Shown in pieces: positions 1-6,833 of a DNA stretch of 6,833 nt. The stretch is from Bacteroidia bacterium (GTDB taxonomy: Bacteria > Bacteroidota > Bacteroidia > Flavobacteriales > Flavobacteriaceae). The stretch spans positions 1-6,833 of the forward strand of contig JAUIAA010000115.1 in assembly GCA_030425715.1 (NCBI GenBank), in the 5' to 3' direction. The notes under the pieces are model-generated. The model worked only from the letters and a program-made list of their open reading frames with translations, ran no database searches and was not told the DNA's origin. The translations under genes and the position numbers were made by a program. The stretch's first letter is position 1. Each line of letters starts with the position of its first letter.

Positions 1-2072
1 ATAATTATGAGGATCATTTCCTTTTTTCGGTAGGTGATAAAAACCTAAAGGCTACAGGTACCGTTGTAGACCCCGATTTTTTAAAAATATTCACCTTTCC
101 ATTATTAGAAGGCGAAAAAACATCGGTGTTGAACGATGTCAATTCAGTAATCATTACCCAAAATCTAGCAAAAAGACTGTTCGGAGATGAACCATGTGTT
201 GGAAAAACGGTAAAGATTAATAATTCGGACAGCTTTCTTATCACGGGCATATTGAAGGAGCTACCCAAAAATTCTGAATTCAATTTTGACTTTTTGGTGC
301 CCTGGGCGTATCTCGATCAATTGGGATGGAACGACAAGAACTGGGGTAACAATTCCGTAGCAACCTATGTAATGCTCAAACCCAATACGGACTATGCTTC
401 CTTTTCCTTCAAAATAAAAAACCTACGAGAGGCATATGATAAGGAGTCTCCCAATATGATTACCTATTTATATCCCTTTACACGTACCTACCTCTATTCA
501 AAGTTCGAGAACGGAGTCGAAGTTGGTGGTAAAATAGACTTGATCCGATTGTTTGGTATCATTGCTGCCATTATTCTGGTAATTGCCTGCATTAACTTTA
601 TGAATTTGAGTACTGCAAGAAGTGAAAAACGTGCCAAAGAGGTAGGCATACGAAAAGTGGTTGGAGCCCAAAAAAGCACCTTAATAGGTCAGTTTATGGG
701 AGAATCGATATTGATTTCCTTTATCTCAGCTTTTATAGCATTAGGCATTGTTTTATTGGTACTGCCTATGTTCAGATCTCTGGTTGGTAAAGACTTTCAC
801 TTAAATCTAGCAGACCCGCGATTTTGGATAGGTGCATTATTTATTGTTCTGTTTACAGGAGTTCTGGCAGGTAGTTACCCTGCACTATACTTATCTTCGT
901 TCAAACCTTCAGCCGTGTTGAAAGGAACTTTTAGAAAGGTAAACACTTTGGTTACCCCAAGAAAAGTTCTTGTAGTCGTACAATTTTCGGTAGCCATTAT
1001 CCTGATTACTGCAACTATTATTGTAAAACAGCAACTTAAAAAAGTACAGGATAGACAATTGGGTTATGCAAAAAACAATCTGGTCTATTCTATAATAGAA
1101 GGGGATACCGAGAAAAATTATCAGCTCATCAAAGAAGAGCTTTTGTCATCCGGAACAGCCGTTTCGGTAACCAAAACGGGGTCGCCCATAACCCAGAGTT
1201 GGAGCAACTCATGGGGAATGGAATGGAAAGGAAAAAGTGAAAATGATAAAACTATAGTATATAGGCTTCCGGCAGATGATGCTGTGGTAAAGACCCTGGG
1301 TTTACAATTGATTACTGGACGTGATTTTAATCTGCAAAAATACCCTACCGATTCTACAGCACTCATTCTCAATGAGGCTGCAGTAAAACATATGGGTTTT
1401 GAGGATCCGCTCGGGCAAATTATAAAAGACAATGGTATTGATTGGCATGTAGTGGGTGTGGTTAAAGATTTTGTTCTCGATTCTCCTTTTCAAAAAATAA
1501 AGCCTTTGACGATAGAGGGTGCCAAAGCTTGGTTCAATGTAGTTCATATTAGATTCAATACTACAAAGTCTACTTCAGAAAATTTAGCTAGTGCAAGGGA
1601 AATATTTAAAAAATACAATCTAGAATACCCTTTTAACTATGAATTTGTCGACCAGCAATATGCTACAAAATTCAACGATTATCAAAGAACTGAAAAATTA
1701 GCAAGTCTGTTTACCATGCTAACTATACTTATTTCTTGTTTGGGTCTTTTTGGACTAGCGAGTTATATGGCAGAAAACCGTATAAAAGAAATTGGGGTTC
1801 GAAAAGTATTAGGGGCTACAATTAGCAATATAACCACCCTTCTTTCGAAAGACTTTTTAAAACTTGTTTTACTTGCCTTTTGTATTGCCATACCTATATC
1901 ATGGTATGCTATGGACAAATGGTTGCAAGATTTTGAATACAGAGTAGGCATTTCGTGGTGGATTTTTATACTCGCAGGCATTTTAGCACTTTTGATAGCT
2001 TTCTTAACAGTTAGCTACCAAGCCATCAAAGCTGCAAGAGCAAATCCTGTAAACAGTTTAAGAACGGAATAA
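1..2072 (+). CDS. MacB/FtsX-family ABC transporter permease, N-terminally cut by window edge
   Basis: Inner-membrane permease subunit of a MacB-type ABC transporter. The reading frame is open from base 3 to the TAA at 2070-2072, giving 689 visible residues. A GTG at 126 is internal, because clear family sequence (for example TGTVVDPDFLKIF) precedes it. Aligning by eye with the complete neighbour suggests that about 100-115 residues are missing, including the first membrane helix. Visible order: rest of the first periplasmic MacB_PCD domain (about 1-175); FtsX domain with helices near 180-201, 231-255 and 273-297; a helix near 321-342; second periplasmic domain (about 345-565); C-terminal FtsX domain with helices near 568-589, 619-639 and 650-673. 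The cytoplasmic-loop motif occurs twice, as EVGIRKVVGA (codons from 639) and EIGVRKVLGA, the expected ATPase-contact region. The C-terminus ANPVNSLRTE is typical of the family. It is co-directional with, and paralogous to, the next gene. Substrate unknown. The family call is secure; the complete length is inferred. Confidence 0.93.
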   Translation, partial: NYEDHFLFSVGDKNLKATGTVVDPDFLKIFTFPLLEGEKTSVLNDVNSVIITQNLAKRLFGDEPCVGKTVKINNSDSFLITGILKELPKNSEFNFDFLVPWAYLDQLGWNDKNWGNNSVATYVMLKPNTDYASFSFKIKNLREAYDKESPNMITYLYPFTRTYLYSKFENGVEVGGKIDLIRLFGIIAAIILVIACINFMNLSTARSEKRAKEVGIRKVVGAQKSTLIGQFMGESILISFISAFIALGIVLLVLPMFRSLVGKDFHLNLADPRFWIGALFIVLFTGVLAGSYPALYLSSFKPSAVLKGTFRKVNTLVTPRKVLVVVQFSVAIILITATIIVKQQLKKVQDRQLGYAKNNLVYSIIEGDTEKNYQLIKEELLSSGTAVSVTKTGSPITQSWSNSWGMEWKGKSENDKTIVYRLPADDAVVKTLGLQLITGRDFNLQKYPTDSTALILNEAAVKHMGFEDPLGQIIKDNGIDWHVVGVVKDFVLDSPFQKIKPLTIEGAKAWFNVVHIRFNTTKSTSENLASAREIFKKYNLEYPFNYEFVDQQYATKFNDYQRTEKLASLFTMLTILISCLGLFGLASYMAENRIKEIGVRKVLGATISNITTLLSKDFLKLVLLAFCIAIPISWYAMDKWLQDFEYRVGISWWIFILAGILALLIAFLTVSYQAIKAARANPVNSLRTE

Positions 2073-2080
2073 ATAATTAA

Positions 2081-2113
2081 AGACCTTCAAGGTTTTTAAA
2101 ACCTTGAAGGTCT
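2081..2113. repeat. Perfect 16-bp inverted repeat between the two permease genes
   Basis: The left arm AGACCTTCAAGGTTTT (2081-2096) and the right arm AAAACCTTGAAGGTCT (2098-2113) are exact reverse complements around a single T at 2097. Each arm also contains a smaller near-palindrome (ACCTT-C-AAGGT and ACCTT-G-AAGGT), so the element can fold as one long hairpin or as two small ones. It takes up more than half of the 59-base gap. It is not followed by a T-tract, so a simple rho-independent terminator is unlikely. Possible roles are an RNA stem-loop that tunes expression or stability between the two permease cistrons, or a copy of a dispersed REP-like palindrome. I recall similar palindromes in flavobacterial intergenic regions, but cannot verify copy number here. 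Confidence 0.9.
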
Positions 2114-2131
2114 GCTAACAAAAATAGCATT

Positions 2132-4549
2132 ATGATTAAAAATTATTTTAAAATAGCTTGGCGTAACCTTGTAAAAAACAAGAGTTTTACCTTTATCAAT
2201 CTTTTGGGATTAGCTACTGGCTTTGCCATCACCTTACTCATTATTCAATACGTACGTTTTGAATACAGCTATGAAAACACGAATAGGAATGCGGATAAAC
2301 TGGTAAGGCTAACTACCGATTATATGGATGGTGAAACCGTTACAGCACAAGATTGTGAAACCAATCCACCACTCGGCCCTCGTATGAAAAAAGACATGAA
2401 AGAGGTAGCAAATTATACACGTGCCTATCCTGTAGGAGAACCAAGTGTTACTATTGAAATTGCCAACCAACAACATGTTTTAAACAGGCTTTTAGCTGTA
2501 GATACTTCTTTTTTTAGCATGTTCGACATTCCTGTTTTAGATGGCACGACCAACAAATTCGACCAACCTAACCAAGCTGTAGTTACCGAAAGTACGGCAC
2601 TCAAATATTTTAACCGAAAAGACGTGGTTGGCGAGCAGCTTAGTATTGTTTTTGCACAGGGCTCTGTACTATTAAATATCGCTGCTGTTGTAAAAAACAG
2701 TCCGCCAAATACCCATTTAAAGTTTGACATGTTGCTATCTTATCCAACCATGTTAAAAGATAAGGCCATGTTGGAGGAGTATCGGGAAACCGAAGAGAAC
2801 TGGAATGGTAACAATACTTTTACCTATGTTTCTTTAAACGAGAATACTAGTTTTGAGGAGTTTGAATTAGCACTTAATGCCTTTGTTACGAAACTGCAAA
2901 AAGAATTCAATAGCAAAGAAGCAAGGTTTGTAGCACAAAGGGTGGCTGATATTCATTTGCATTCTAACAAACCTTTTGAACCTGAGCCTAATGGCGATGC
3001 TAAATCTGTTTATTTTTTACTAGCGGTTGCTATTTTGGTAATTATAAGTGCTTTTGTAAACTATGTAAATTTAGCCACTTCTAAAGCCTTAGATAGAGCT
3101 AAAGAAGTGGGAATCAGAAAAGTAGTAGGTTCTACCAAAACACAATTGCGTATTCAGTTTTTAATTGAAGCTTTTATTGTTAATTTACTTGCTGGCTTGT
3201 TTGCCTTGTTTTTGGTAATTATTGCTAAAAATAAATTTATTGAAGTTTCTAATTTACCCGAAGGCTTTACCATATTTGGCGATTTCTTTTTTTGGCAAAC
3301 CTTAGTTTTATTTATTTTGCTTGGTGTTTTATTATCGGGCTTATACCCTGCTCTAGTTTTATCTTCTTTTAAACCTTCCTCTGTTTTAAAAGGTAGTTTT
3401 TCACATTCTACCCAAGGCGAATTTTTAAGAAAAGGATTGGTTGTATTTCAATTTGCCATTACCGTGGTTTTGTTAATCGTGACTTTTACAGTAACGAAAC
3501 AAATTGATTATATGCGCACCAAAGATTTAGGCGTAAAGATTGATAAAACCATAGTAGTCAATGCACCTACAACAAACAATGCCAGATCGAATTACAGTGT
3601 TTTTAAGCAAGCTTTATTGTCCAATAGCGATATACAATCCGTTGCTTTATCTGGTGCAGTTCCAGGGCAATTGGCAAGTCAAATGAGTACAACAACAGGT
3701 ATCCATATCTCTAAGGAGAATAATTATAATTTTTATATCACCGGTATAGACAATGACTTTATACCGCTAATGGGCATGGAATTGGTTGCAGGAGAAAATT
3801 TTAAGGCAAGTACCAAACTAGAACAGTATAATTTAATTGTAAATCAGGAAGCTTTACGTTTATGGGAAATTAGAGATGCCAACGAAGTTATAGGTAAAAA
3901 ATTGAAATTTTGGGGTGATGAATGGACTATCATTGGTGTGTTAAAAAACTACCACCAAGAAACAGCAAAATCACCTCATATACCAATTTTACATCGATTT
4001 GCGAATGATTTTGATGCCTTTGCAAGTATCAAATTTCACAATAATAATCCAAAACAACAACTGGCAGAAATCAAGGAAGTTTACACCTCTGTTTTTCCTG
4101 GCAGTCCATTTACTTATTTCTTTATGGACAAAGCCTATCATAATCAATTTAAAGCAGATGAACGTTTCCAAAGTGTATTTACCGTACTCACAGGCTTTTC
4201 TATACTCATTGCTTGTTTAGGATTATTTGGTTTGGTGATGTTTACCGTGAGTAAAAGACAAAAAGAAATTGGCATTAGAAAAGTGTTGGGTGCCAGTGTA
4301 TTAAACATTATGACATTGTTATCATCTAATTTTTTAAAGACCGTGCTAATTTCAATACTCGTAGGCATGCCTATTACCTATATACTGACCAAAAAATGGT
4401 TAGAAAATTTTGCCTTTAGAATCGAGCTAAATTGGTGGTTATTTACAGCACCAATTGTACTCATCTTTGTATTGGTACTTGTTTCGATAAGTGCAAATAC
4501 CATACGAACCGCATTTGCAAACCCTGTAGATTCATTAAAAGAAGAATAA
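2132..4549 (+). CDS. MacB/FtsX-family ABC transporter permease (complete, double FtsX domain)
   Basis: Complete 805-residue inner-membrane permease, the usual size for the duplicated-FtsX form of the family. The ATG at 2132 is chosen because MIKNYFKIAWRNLVKNK is the standard family N-terminus; the leader is A/T-rich with no Shine-Dalgarno motif. Predicted order: short cytoplasmic amphipathic start; helix 1 (about 20-41); first periplasmic MacB_PCD domain (about 45-290); helices 2-4 of FtsX domain 1 (about 293-315, 343-366, 386-410); helix 5 (about 433-456); second periplasmic domain (about 460-680); helices 6-8 (about 682-705, 734-753, 768-790). The two halves carry the matching motifs EVGIRKVVG (325-333) and EIGIRKVLGA (712-721). 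One polypeptide thus holds two MacB-like halves and has no nucleotide-binding domain, so it needs the ATPase encoded 11 bases downstream. It ends ANPVDSLKEE, like its upstream paralogue. The two proteins are clearly diverged, so this is not a recent duplication. GC content falls in the second half of the gene. Substrate unknown. Confidence 0.96.
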   Translation: MIKNYFKIAWRNLVKNKSFTFINLLGLATGFAITLLIIQYVRFEYSYENTNRNADKLVRLTTDYMDGETVTAQDCETNPPLGPRMKKDMKEVANYTRAYPVGEPSVTIEIANQQHVLNRLLAVDTSFFSMFDIPVLDGTTNKFDQPNQAVVTESTALKYFNRKDVVGEQLSIVFAQGSVLLNIAAVVKNSPPNTHLKFDMLLSYPTMLKDKAMLEEYRETEENWNGNNTFTYVSLNENTSFEEFELALNAFVTKLQKEFNSKEARFVAQRVADIHLHSNKPFEPEPNGDAKSVYFLLAVAILVIISAFVNYVNLATSKALDRAKEVGIRKVVGSTKTQLRIQFLIEAFIVNLLAGLFALFLVIIAKNKFIEVSNLPEGFTIFGDFFFWQTLVLFILLGVLLSGLYPALVLSSFKPSSVLKGSFSHSTQGEFLRKGLVVFQFAITVVLLIVTFTVTKQIDYMRTKDLGVKIDKTIVVNAPTTNNARSNYSVFKQALLSNSDIQSVALSGAVPGQLASQMSTTTGIHISKENNYNFYITGIDNDFIPLMGMELVAGENFKASTKLEQYNLIVNQEALRLWEIRDANEVIGKKLKFWGDEWTIIGVLKNYHQETAKSPHIPILHRFANDFDAFASIKFHNNNPKQQLAEIKEVYTSVFPGSPFTYFFMDKAYHNQFKADERFQSVFTVLTGFSILIACLGLFGLVMFTVSKRQKEIGIRKVLGASVLNIMTLLSSNFLKTVLISILVGMPITYILTKKWLENFAFRIELNWWLFTAPIVLIFVLVLVSISANTIRTAFANPVDSLKEE

Positions 4550-4560
4550 AAATAAAAATT

Positions 4561-5226
4561 ATGCTATTACAACTAAACAACATATTTAAATGGGTAAACT
4601 CTGGTGGAAATAAAGTCTTTTTATTAAAAGACATCAATCTTTCTGTACAACAAGGAGAGTTTATTTCTATCATGGGTCCATCGGGCTCTGGTAAAACCAC
4701 TTTGCTAAATGTGATAGGAATGTTAGACCATTTTAACGAAGGGACTTATCATTTTTTAGACGAGTCTGTACACAACTTAAAGCCTAAACACCGAGCCAAT
4801 TTATACAAAGCGTATATCGGTTTTGTTTTTCAAGCCTATCATTTGATTGACGAGTTAACCGTATACGAAAATATTGAAACACCACTACTCTACAAAAAGT
4901 GTAGCAGCTCAGAAAGAAAAGCATTGGTAGCCGATATGTTAGACCGATTTCAAATTGTGGGTAAAAAAGATTTGTTTCCATCTCAACTTAGTGGTGGGCA
5001 ACAACAATTGGTGGGCATAGCCCGTGCTTTGATCTCTAAGCCAAAGCTTATTTTGGCCGATGAACCTACAGGGAATTTAAATTCGCAGCAAGGAGAATAT
5101 ATCATGGATATTTTCAAACAACTAAACCAAGAAGGGGTAACCATTATGCAGGTAACCCATTCCGAAAAAAATGCTGCCTATGGTTCAAAAATAATTGAAC
5201 TTTTAGATGGTAGAATTGTAAATTAA
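4561..5226 (+). CDS. ABC transporter ATP-binding protein, MacB/LolD-type
   Basis: Cytoplasmic ATPase of 221 residues that would dimerise and power the neighbouring permeases. The ATG at 4561 is preferred: MLLQLNNIFKWV is a normal ABC N-terminus, while the open frame upstream to a GTG at 4432 overlaps the permease gene and encodes unrelated residues. Visible motifs: Walker A GPSGSGKTT (39-47); Q-loop Gln91 in GFVFQAYHL; signature LSGGQ (143-147); Walker B LILADE (163-168) with catalytic Glu168; switch His200 in VTHSEKNA. All residues needed for ATP hydrolysis are present. Two positions differ from the textbook LolD/MacB pattern: Leu150-Val-Gly where Arg-Val-Ala is common after the signature, and Asn174 in the D-loop (GNLNS rather than GNLDS). 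I believe both are usual in a Bacteroidota subfamily, but cannot confirm it. Spacing of 11 bases upstream and 6 downstream indicates an operon. Whether it serves both permeases is inference. Confidence 0.95.
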   Translation: MLLQLNNIFKWVNSGGNKVFLLKDINLSVQQGEFISIMGPSGSGKTTLLNVIGMLDHFNEGTYHFLDESVHNLKPKHRANLYKAYIGFVFQAYHLIDELTVYENIETPLLYKKCSSSERKALVADMLDRFQIVGKKDLFPSQLSGGQQQLVGIARALISKPKLILADEPTGNLNSQQGEYIMDIFKQLNQEGVTIMQVTHSEKNAAYGSKIIELLDGRIVN

Positions 5227-5232
5227 AGAAAA

Positions 5233-6660
5233 ATGAAACTGAACAAACTTATATTATTTGCAATATTTATTGGTATATCAAGCAATGTTTTGAATGCACA
5301 AACCGATAAATTTACTGTTTACAATCTAAACGATTGTATTGCGATAGCTATAGAAAACAACCTCGATTTAAAAAGTTCTAAATTGATTGCCGATAAATCA
5401 AAAGTAAGGTATAAAAATGCTAGAAATGAGTTACTGCCCAACTTAAATATGGATTATAATTTAGGGGTAAACGATGGTAGAAATATAGATCCTTACACCA
5501 ATGGTTATATAGACGAGCAATTAACTTTTTCTAATTTAGGGGTAAACTTGAATCTAACTATTTTTAATGGTTTGCGTATAAAAAATAGTATCAAGCAAAA
5601 TAAGTTTGAGTTACAGGCATCAGAAATGGAAATTGAAGAAGCCAAACAAAATTTAATTTTAGAGGTTACTTTAAGGTACATTCAAGTCTTAAACGGAAAA
5701 GACCTAATAGAATTAGCAAAATCTAGGCTCGAAACTACAAAAGGACAGTTAGATAGGTTGGAATCACAATATAAAGAAGGTTTAGGTAACCCAGCAGATT
5801 ATACCGATATGTTGGGGCAATATGCGGCAGATGAAATAACGGTTATCAATGCTACCAATACCATGAAAGAAGCTAAATTGGCATTGATTAGGTTGTTGAG
5901 TATTGATACCGATTCTGAAATAATTTTTGAAAGCATTGAAGGTTTAATTGCCAAAGAAAAATACAAATTAACCGCAGCGGAGGTATTTGAAGAGTCTTTA
6001 GAAAACCTAGCTACCTTTAAAGCTAAAAGATTAAGAGTTGATGCTGCCGAAAGCGGGGTGAAAAGAGCAAAATCGAATTACTATCCAGAATTATCAGCCT
6101 TTGGGCAATTTAACACCAACTACTCCAGTTTAGCAAATAGCCTTACACAAACTGGTACGAGGGTTAGTAATACTGGCGATTTTGTAGAGGCTAACAACCA
6201 AACTTTTCCGGTAATGACCAATGAAATTCTCTACCAAGAAAATTCGATAGATTATTTAGATCAGTTTAACAACAATTATAATACTGTAGTAGGTTTGTCT
6301 TTGAGGGTTCCTATTTTTAACGGATTTAGAGCCAAAAATGAAGTTGCTTTGGAAAAAATACAACTAGAAGAATCTTCGGTAAACTTAGAAAATACCAAAC
6401 TGCTTTTTAAACAATCTATTGATGAGGCTTATTTAAAAATGGAATCTGCTTACGATAGGTATTTTATTCTTGAGAAACAATTGGATTCTTACGAAAGATC
6501 CTTCCGTATTAACGAAATTAGATTTAACAATGGCGTGTCTAATATTGTAGAGTATTTTACCAGTAAAAATAATTTGGATACTTCAAAATTAAACCTATCT
6601 AATGCCAGATATGAATATATTTTAAGGGTTCGAGTTTTAGATTATTACAGAGGTTTATAA
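5233..6660 (+). CDS. TolC-family outer-membrane efflux protein
   Basis: Predicted 475-residue outer-membrane channel with a long periplasmic helical barrel, the exit duct of a tripartite exporter. The ATG at 5233 begins a clear signal peptide: Lys2 and Lys5, a hydrophobic core (6-20), and a likely cut after LNA at residue 22. The mature protein shows the internal duplication of the TolC (OEP) family. Each half has a Leu/Ala-rich helical pair and a beta-hairpin ending in a matching strand: IFNGLRIKN (110-118) and IFNGFRAKN (361-369), 251 residues apart. Both are followed by long helices rich in Glu, Lys and Leu. The second extracellular loop region (about 284-361) is some 36 residues longer than the first (about 69-110) and rich in Asn and Thr. 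There is no lipobox cysteine after the signal peptide. It follows the ATPase gene by 6 bases and is the last gene before the terminator. It presumably pairs with the MacB-like permeases through an adaptor not encoded in this window. Confidence 0.95.
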   Translation: MKLNKLILFAIFIGISSNVLNAQTDKFTVYNLNDCIAIAIENNLDLKSSKLIADKSKVRYKNARNELLPNLNMDYNLGVNDGRNIDPYTNGYIDEQLTFSNLGVNLNLTIFNGLRIKNSIKQNKFELQASEMEIEEAKQNLILEVTLRYIQVLNGKDLIELAKSRLETTKGQLDRLESQYKEGLGNPADYTDMLGQYAADEITVINATNTMKEAKLALIRLLSIDTDSEIIFESIEGLIAKEKYKLTAAEVFEESLENLATFKAKRLRVDAAESGVKRAKSNYYPELSAFGQFNTNYSSLANSLTQTGTRVSNTGDFVEANNQTFPVMTNEILYQENSIDYLDQFNNNYNTVVGLSLRVPIFNGFRAKNEVALEKIQLEESSVNLENTKLLFKQSIDEAYLKMESAYDRYFILEKQLDSYERSFRINEIRFNNGVSNIVEYFTSKNNLDTSKLNLSNARYEYILRVRVLDYYRGL

Positions 6661-6664
6661 AAGA

Positions 6665-6710
6665 AAAAAGAGTTTATCTAAAATTTTGGATAAACTCTTT
6701 TTGTTTTTTT
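6665..6710. terminator. Bidirectional rho-independent terminator between convergent genes
   Basis: A perfect 14-bp stem pairs 6665-6678 with 6689-6702. The 10-base interval TAAAATTTTG can add three more pairs (one G-T), leaving a 4-base loop. On the plus strand the right arm runs into a T-rich tract (6698-6710, one G). On the minus strand the A-run at 6664-6669 becomes a T-run. It can therefore end the efflux operon rightward and the convergent minus-strand gene leftward. It fills nearly all of the 48 bases between the two stop codons, and the minus-strand stop (6709-6711) overlaps the end of the T-tract. Confidence 0.93.
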
Positions 6711-6833
6711 ATAGATCAAAATTCAAGTCTACCTCTGTGGGTGGCAAACAATTTGCGTCATCACAAACCATAAACTCTACGCTTGCTTCAACTTTAAATT
6801 TTTTAGCGGTTTTTGTTTTAATTCGTTGTTTAA
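6709..6833 (-). CDS. C-terminal end of a DsbD N-terminal-domain-like protein (partial)
   Basis: On the minus strand an open frame enters at the right edge and ends at a TAA (6709-6711), giving 40 visible residues. They include VEFMVCDDANCLPP and end TEVDLNFDL. The paired cysteines in a CX4C arrangement followed by LPP match the end of the DsbD alpha (N-terminal, immunoglobulin-like) domain, where two cysteines receive electrons from the membrane part of DsbD and pass them to periplasmic partners. In Bacteroidota I know this domain as a small, separate exported protein of about 150 residues ending just after this motif, which fits the stop seen here. The rest of the gene, including any signal peptide, lies beyond the window. 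It is convergent with the efflux operon and shares its terminator, so a functional link is not implied. The identification rests on a short stretch and is moderately confident. Confidence 0.75.
   Translation of the reverse strand, partial: KQRIKTKTAKKFKVEASVEFMVCDDANCLPPTEVDLNFDL

Noticed and set aside
126..128. GTG as the start of the first permease
   Set aside because: The same frame is open to the left edge and encodes recognisable MacB_PCD residues before it; the gene is simply cut by the window.
1121..1432. Minus-strand open frame within permease 1 (and similar ones at 14-283, 494-679, 1302-1547, 1763-1981, 2425-2730, 4144-4368, 4461-4700 and 4784-4981)
   Set aside because: All lie opposite well-conserved coding sequence, and their translations show no recognisable domain; they are shadows.
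2073..2131. Operon promoter or terminator in the gap between the permeases
   Set aside because: I found no Bacteroidota-type TAnnTTTG -7 element, and the palindrome lacks a following T-tract; the genes look co-transcribed.
3999..4220. Plus-strand open frame of 73 codons inside permease 2
   Set aside because: It overlaps conserved permease sequence in another frame and has no family resemblance.
1..4549. The two permease reading frames as one gene split by a frameshift
   Set aside because: Each has its own family-typical C-terminus, the second has a complete N-terminus, and each carries both FtsX domains, so they are two paralogues.
4432..4560. Upstream extension of the ATPase gene to a GTG at 4432
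   Set aside because: This stretch overlaps the last 118 bases of the permease gene in another frame, and its translation is not ABC-like. The ATG at 4561 gives a normal ATPase N-terminus.

Overview
The window looks like a chromosomal segment from a member of the Bacteroidota, most likely a flavobacterium. This is inferred from the AT-rich DNA, the A/T-rich leaders without Shine-Dalgarno motifs before the start codons, the roughly 800-residue double-FtsX permeases opening with the MIKNYFKIAWRN-type N-terminus, and the style of the TolC-family and DsbD-like proteins. No species can be named from the sequence alone.

Layout: four genes run left to right as one apparent operon. (1) A MacB/FtsX-type ABC permease, cut at its N-terminus by the left edge (1-2072). 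(2) After a 59-base gap holding a perfect 16-bp inverted repeat, a second, complete permease of the same family (2132-4549). (3) After 11 bases, the ABC ATPase (4561-5226). (4) After 6 bases, a TolC-family outer-membrane efflux protein (5233-6660). A strong stem-loop with T-tracts on both sides then fills the gap to a convergent minus-strand gene, of which only the last 40 codons are visible (6709-6833). These resemble the C-terminus of a DsbD N-terminal-domain protein with a CX4C cysteine pair.

How the genes work together (inference from family knowledge): the ATPase would dimerise beneath each permease and drive conformational changes transmitted through the periplasmic MacB_PCD domains. 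The TolC-like protein would provide the outer-membrane exit duct. This is the logic of a MacAB-TolC-type tripartite exporter, but no periplasmic adaptor (MacA/HlyD type) is encoded between the left edge and the terminator. An adaptor, and any regulator, would have to lie upstream of the window or elsewhere. The substrate cannot be read from the sequence; peptides, lipids and drugs are all possible.

No wholly new system is visible. The points most worth a second look are the nested palindrome between the two permease genes, the two-permeases-to-one-ATPase arrangement without an adaptor, and a drop in GC content part-way through the second permease gene.
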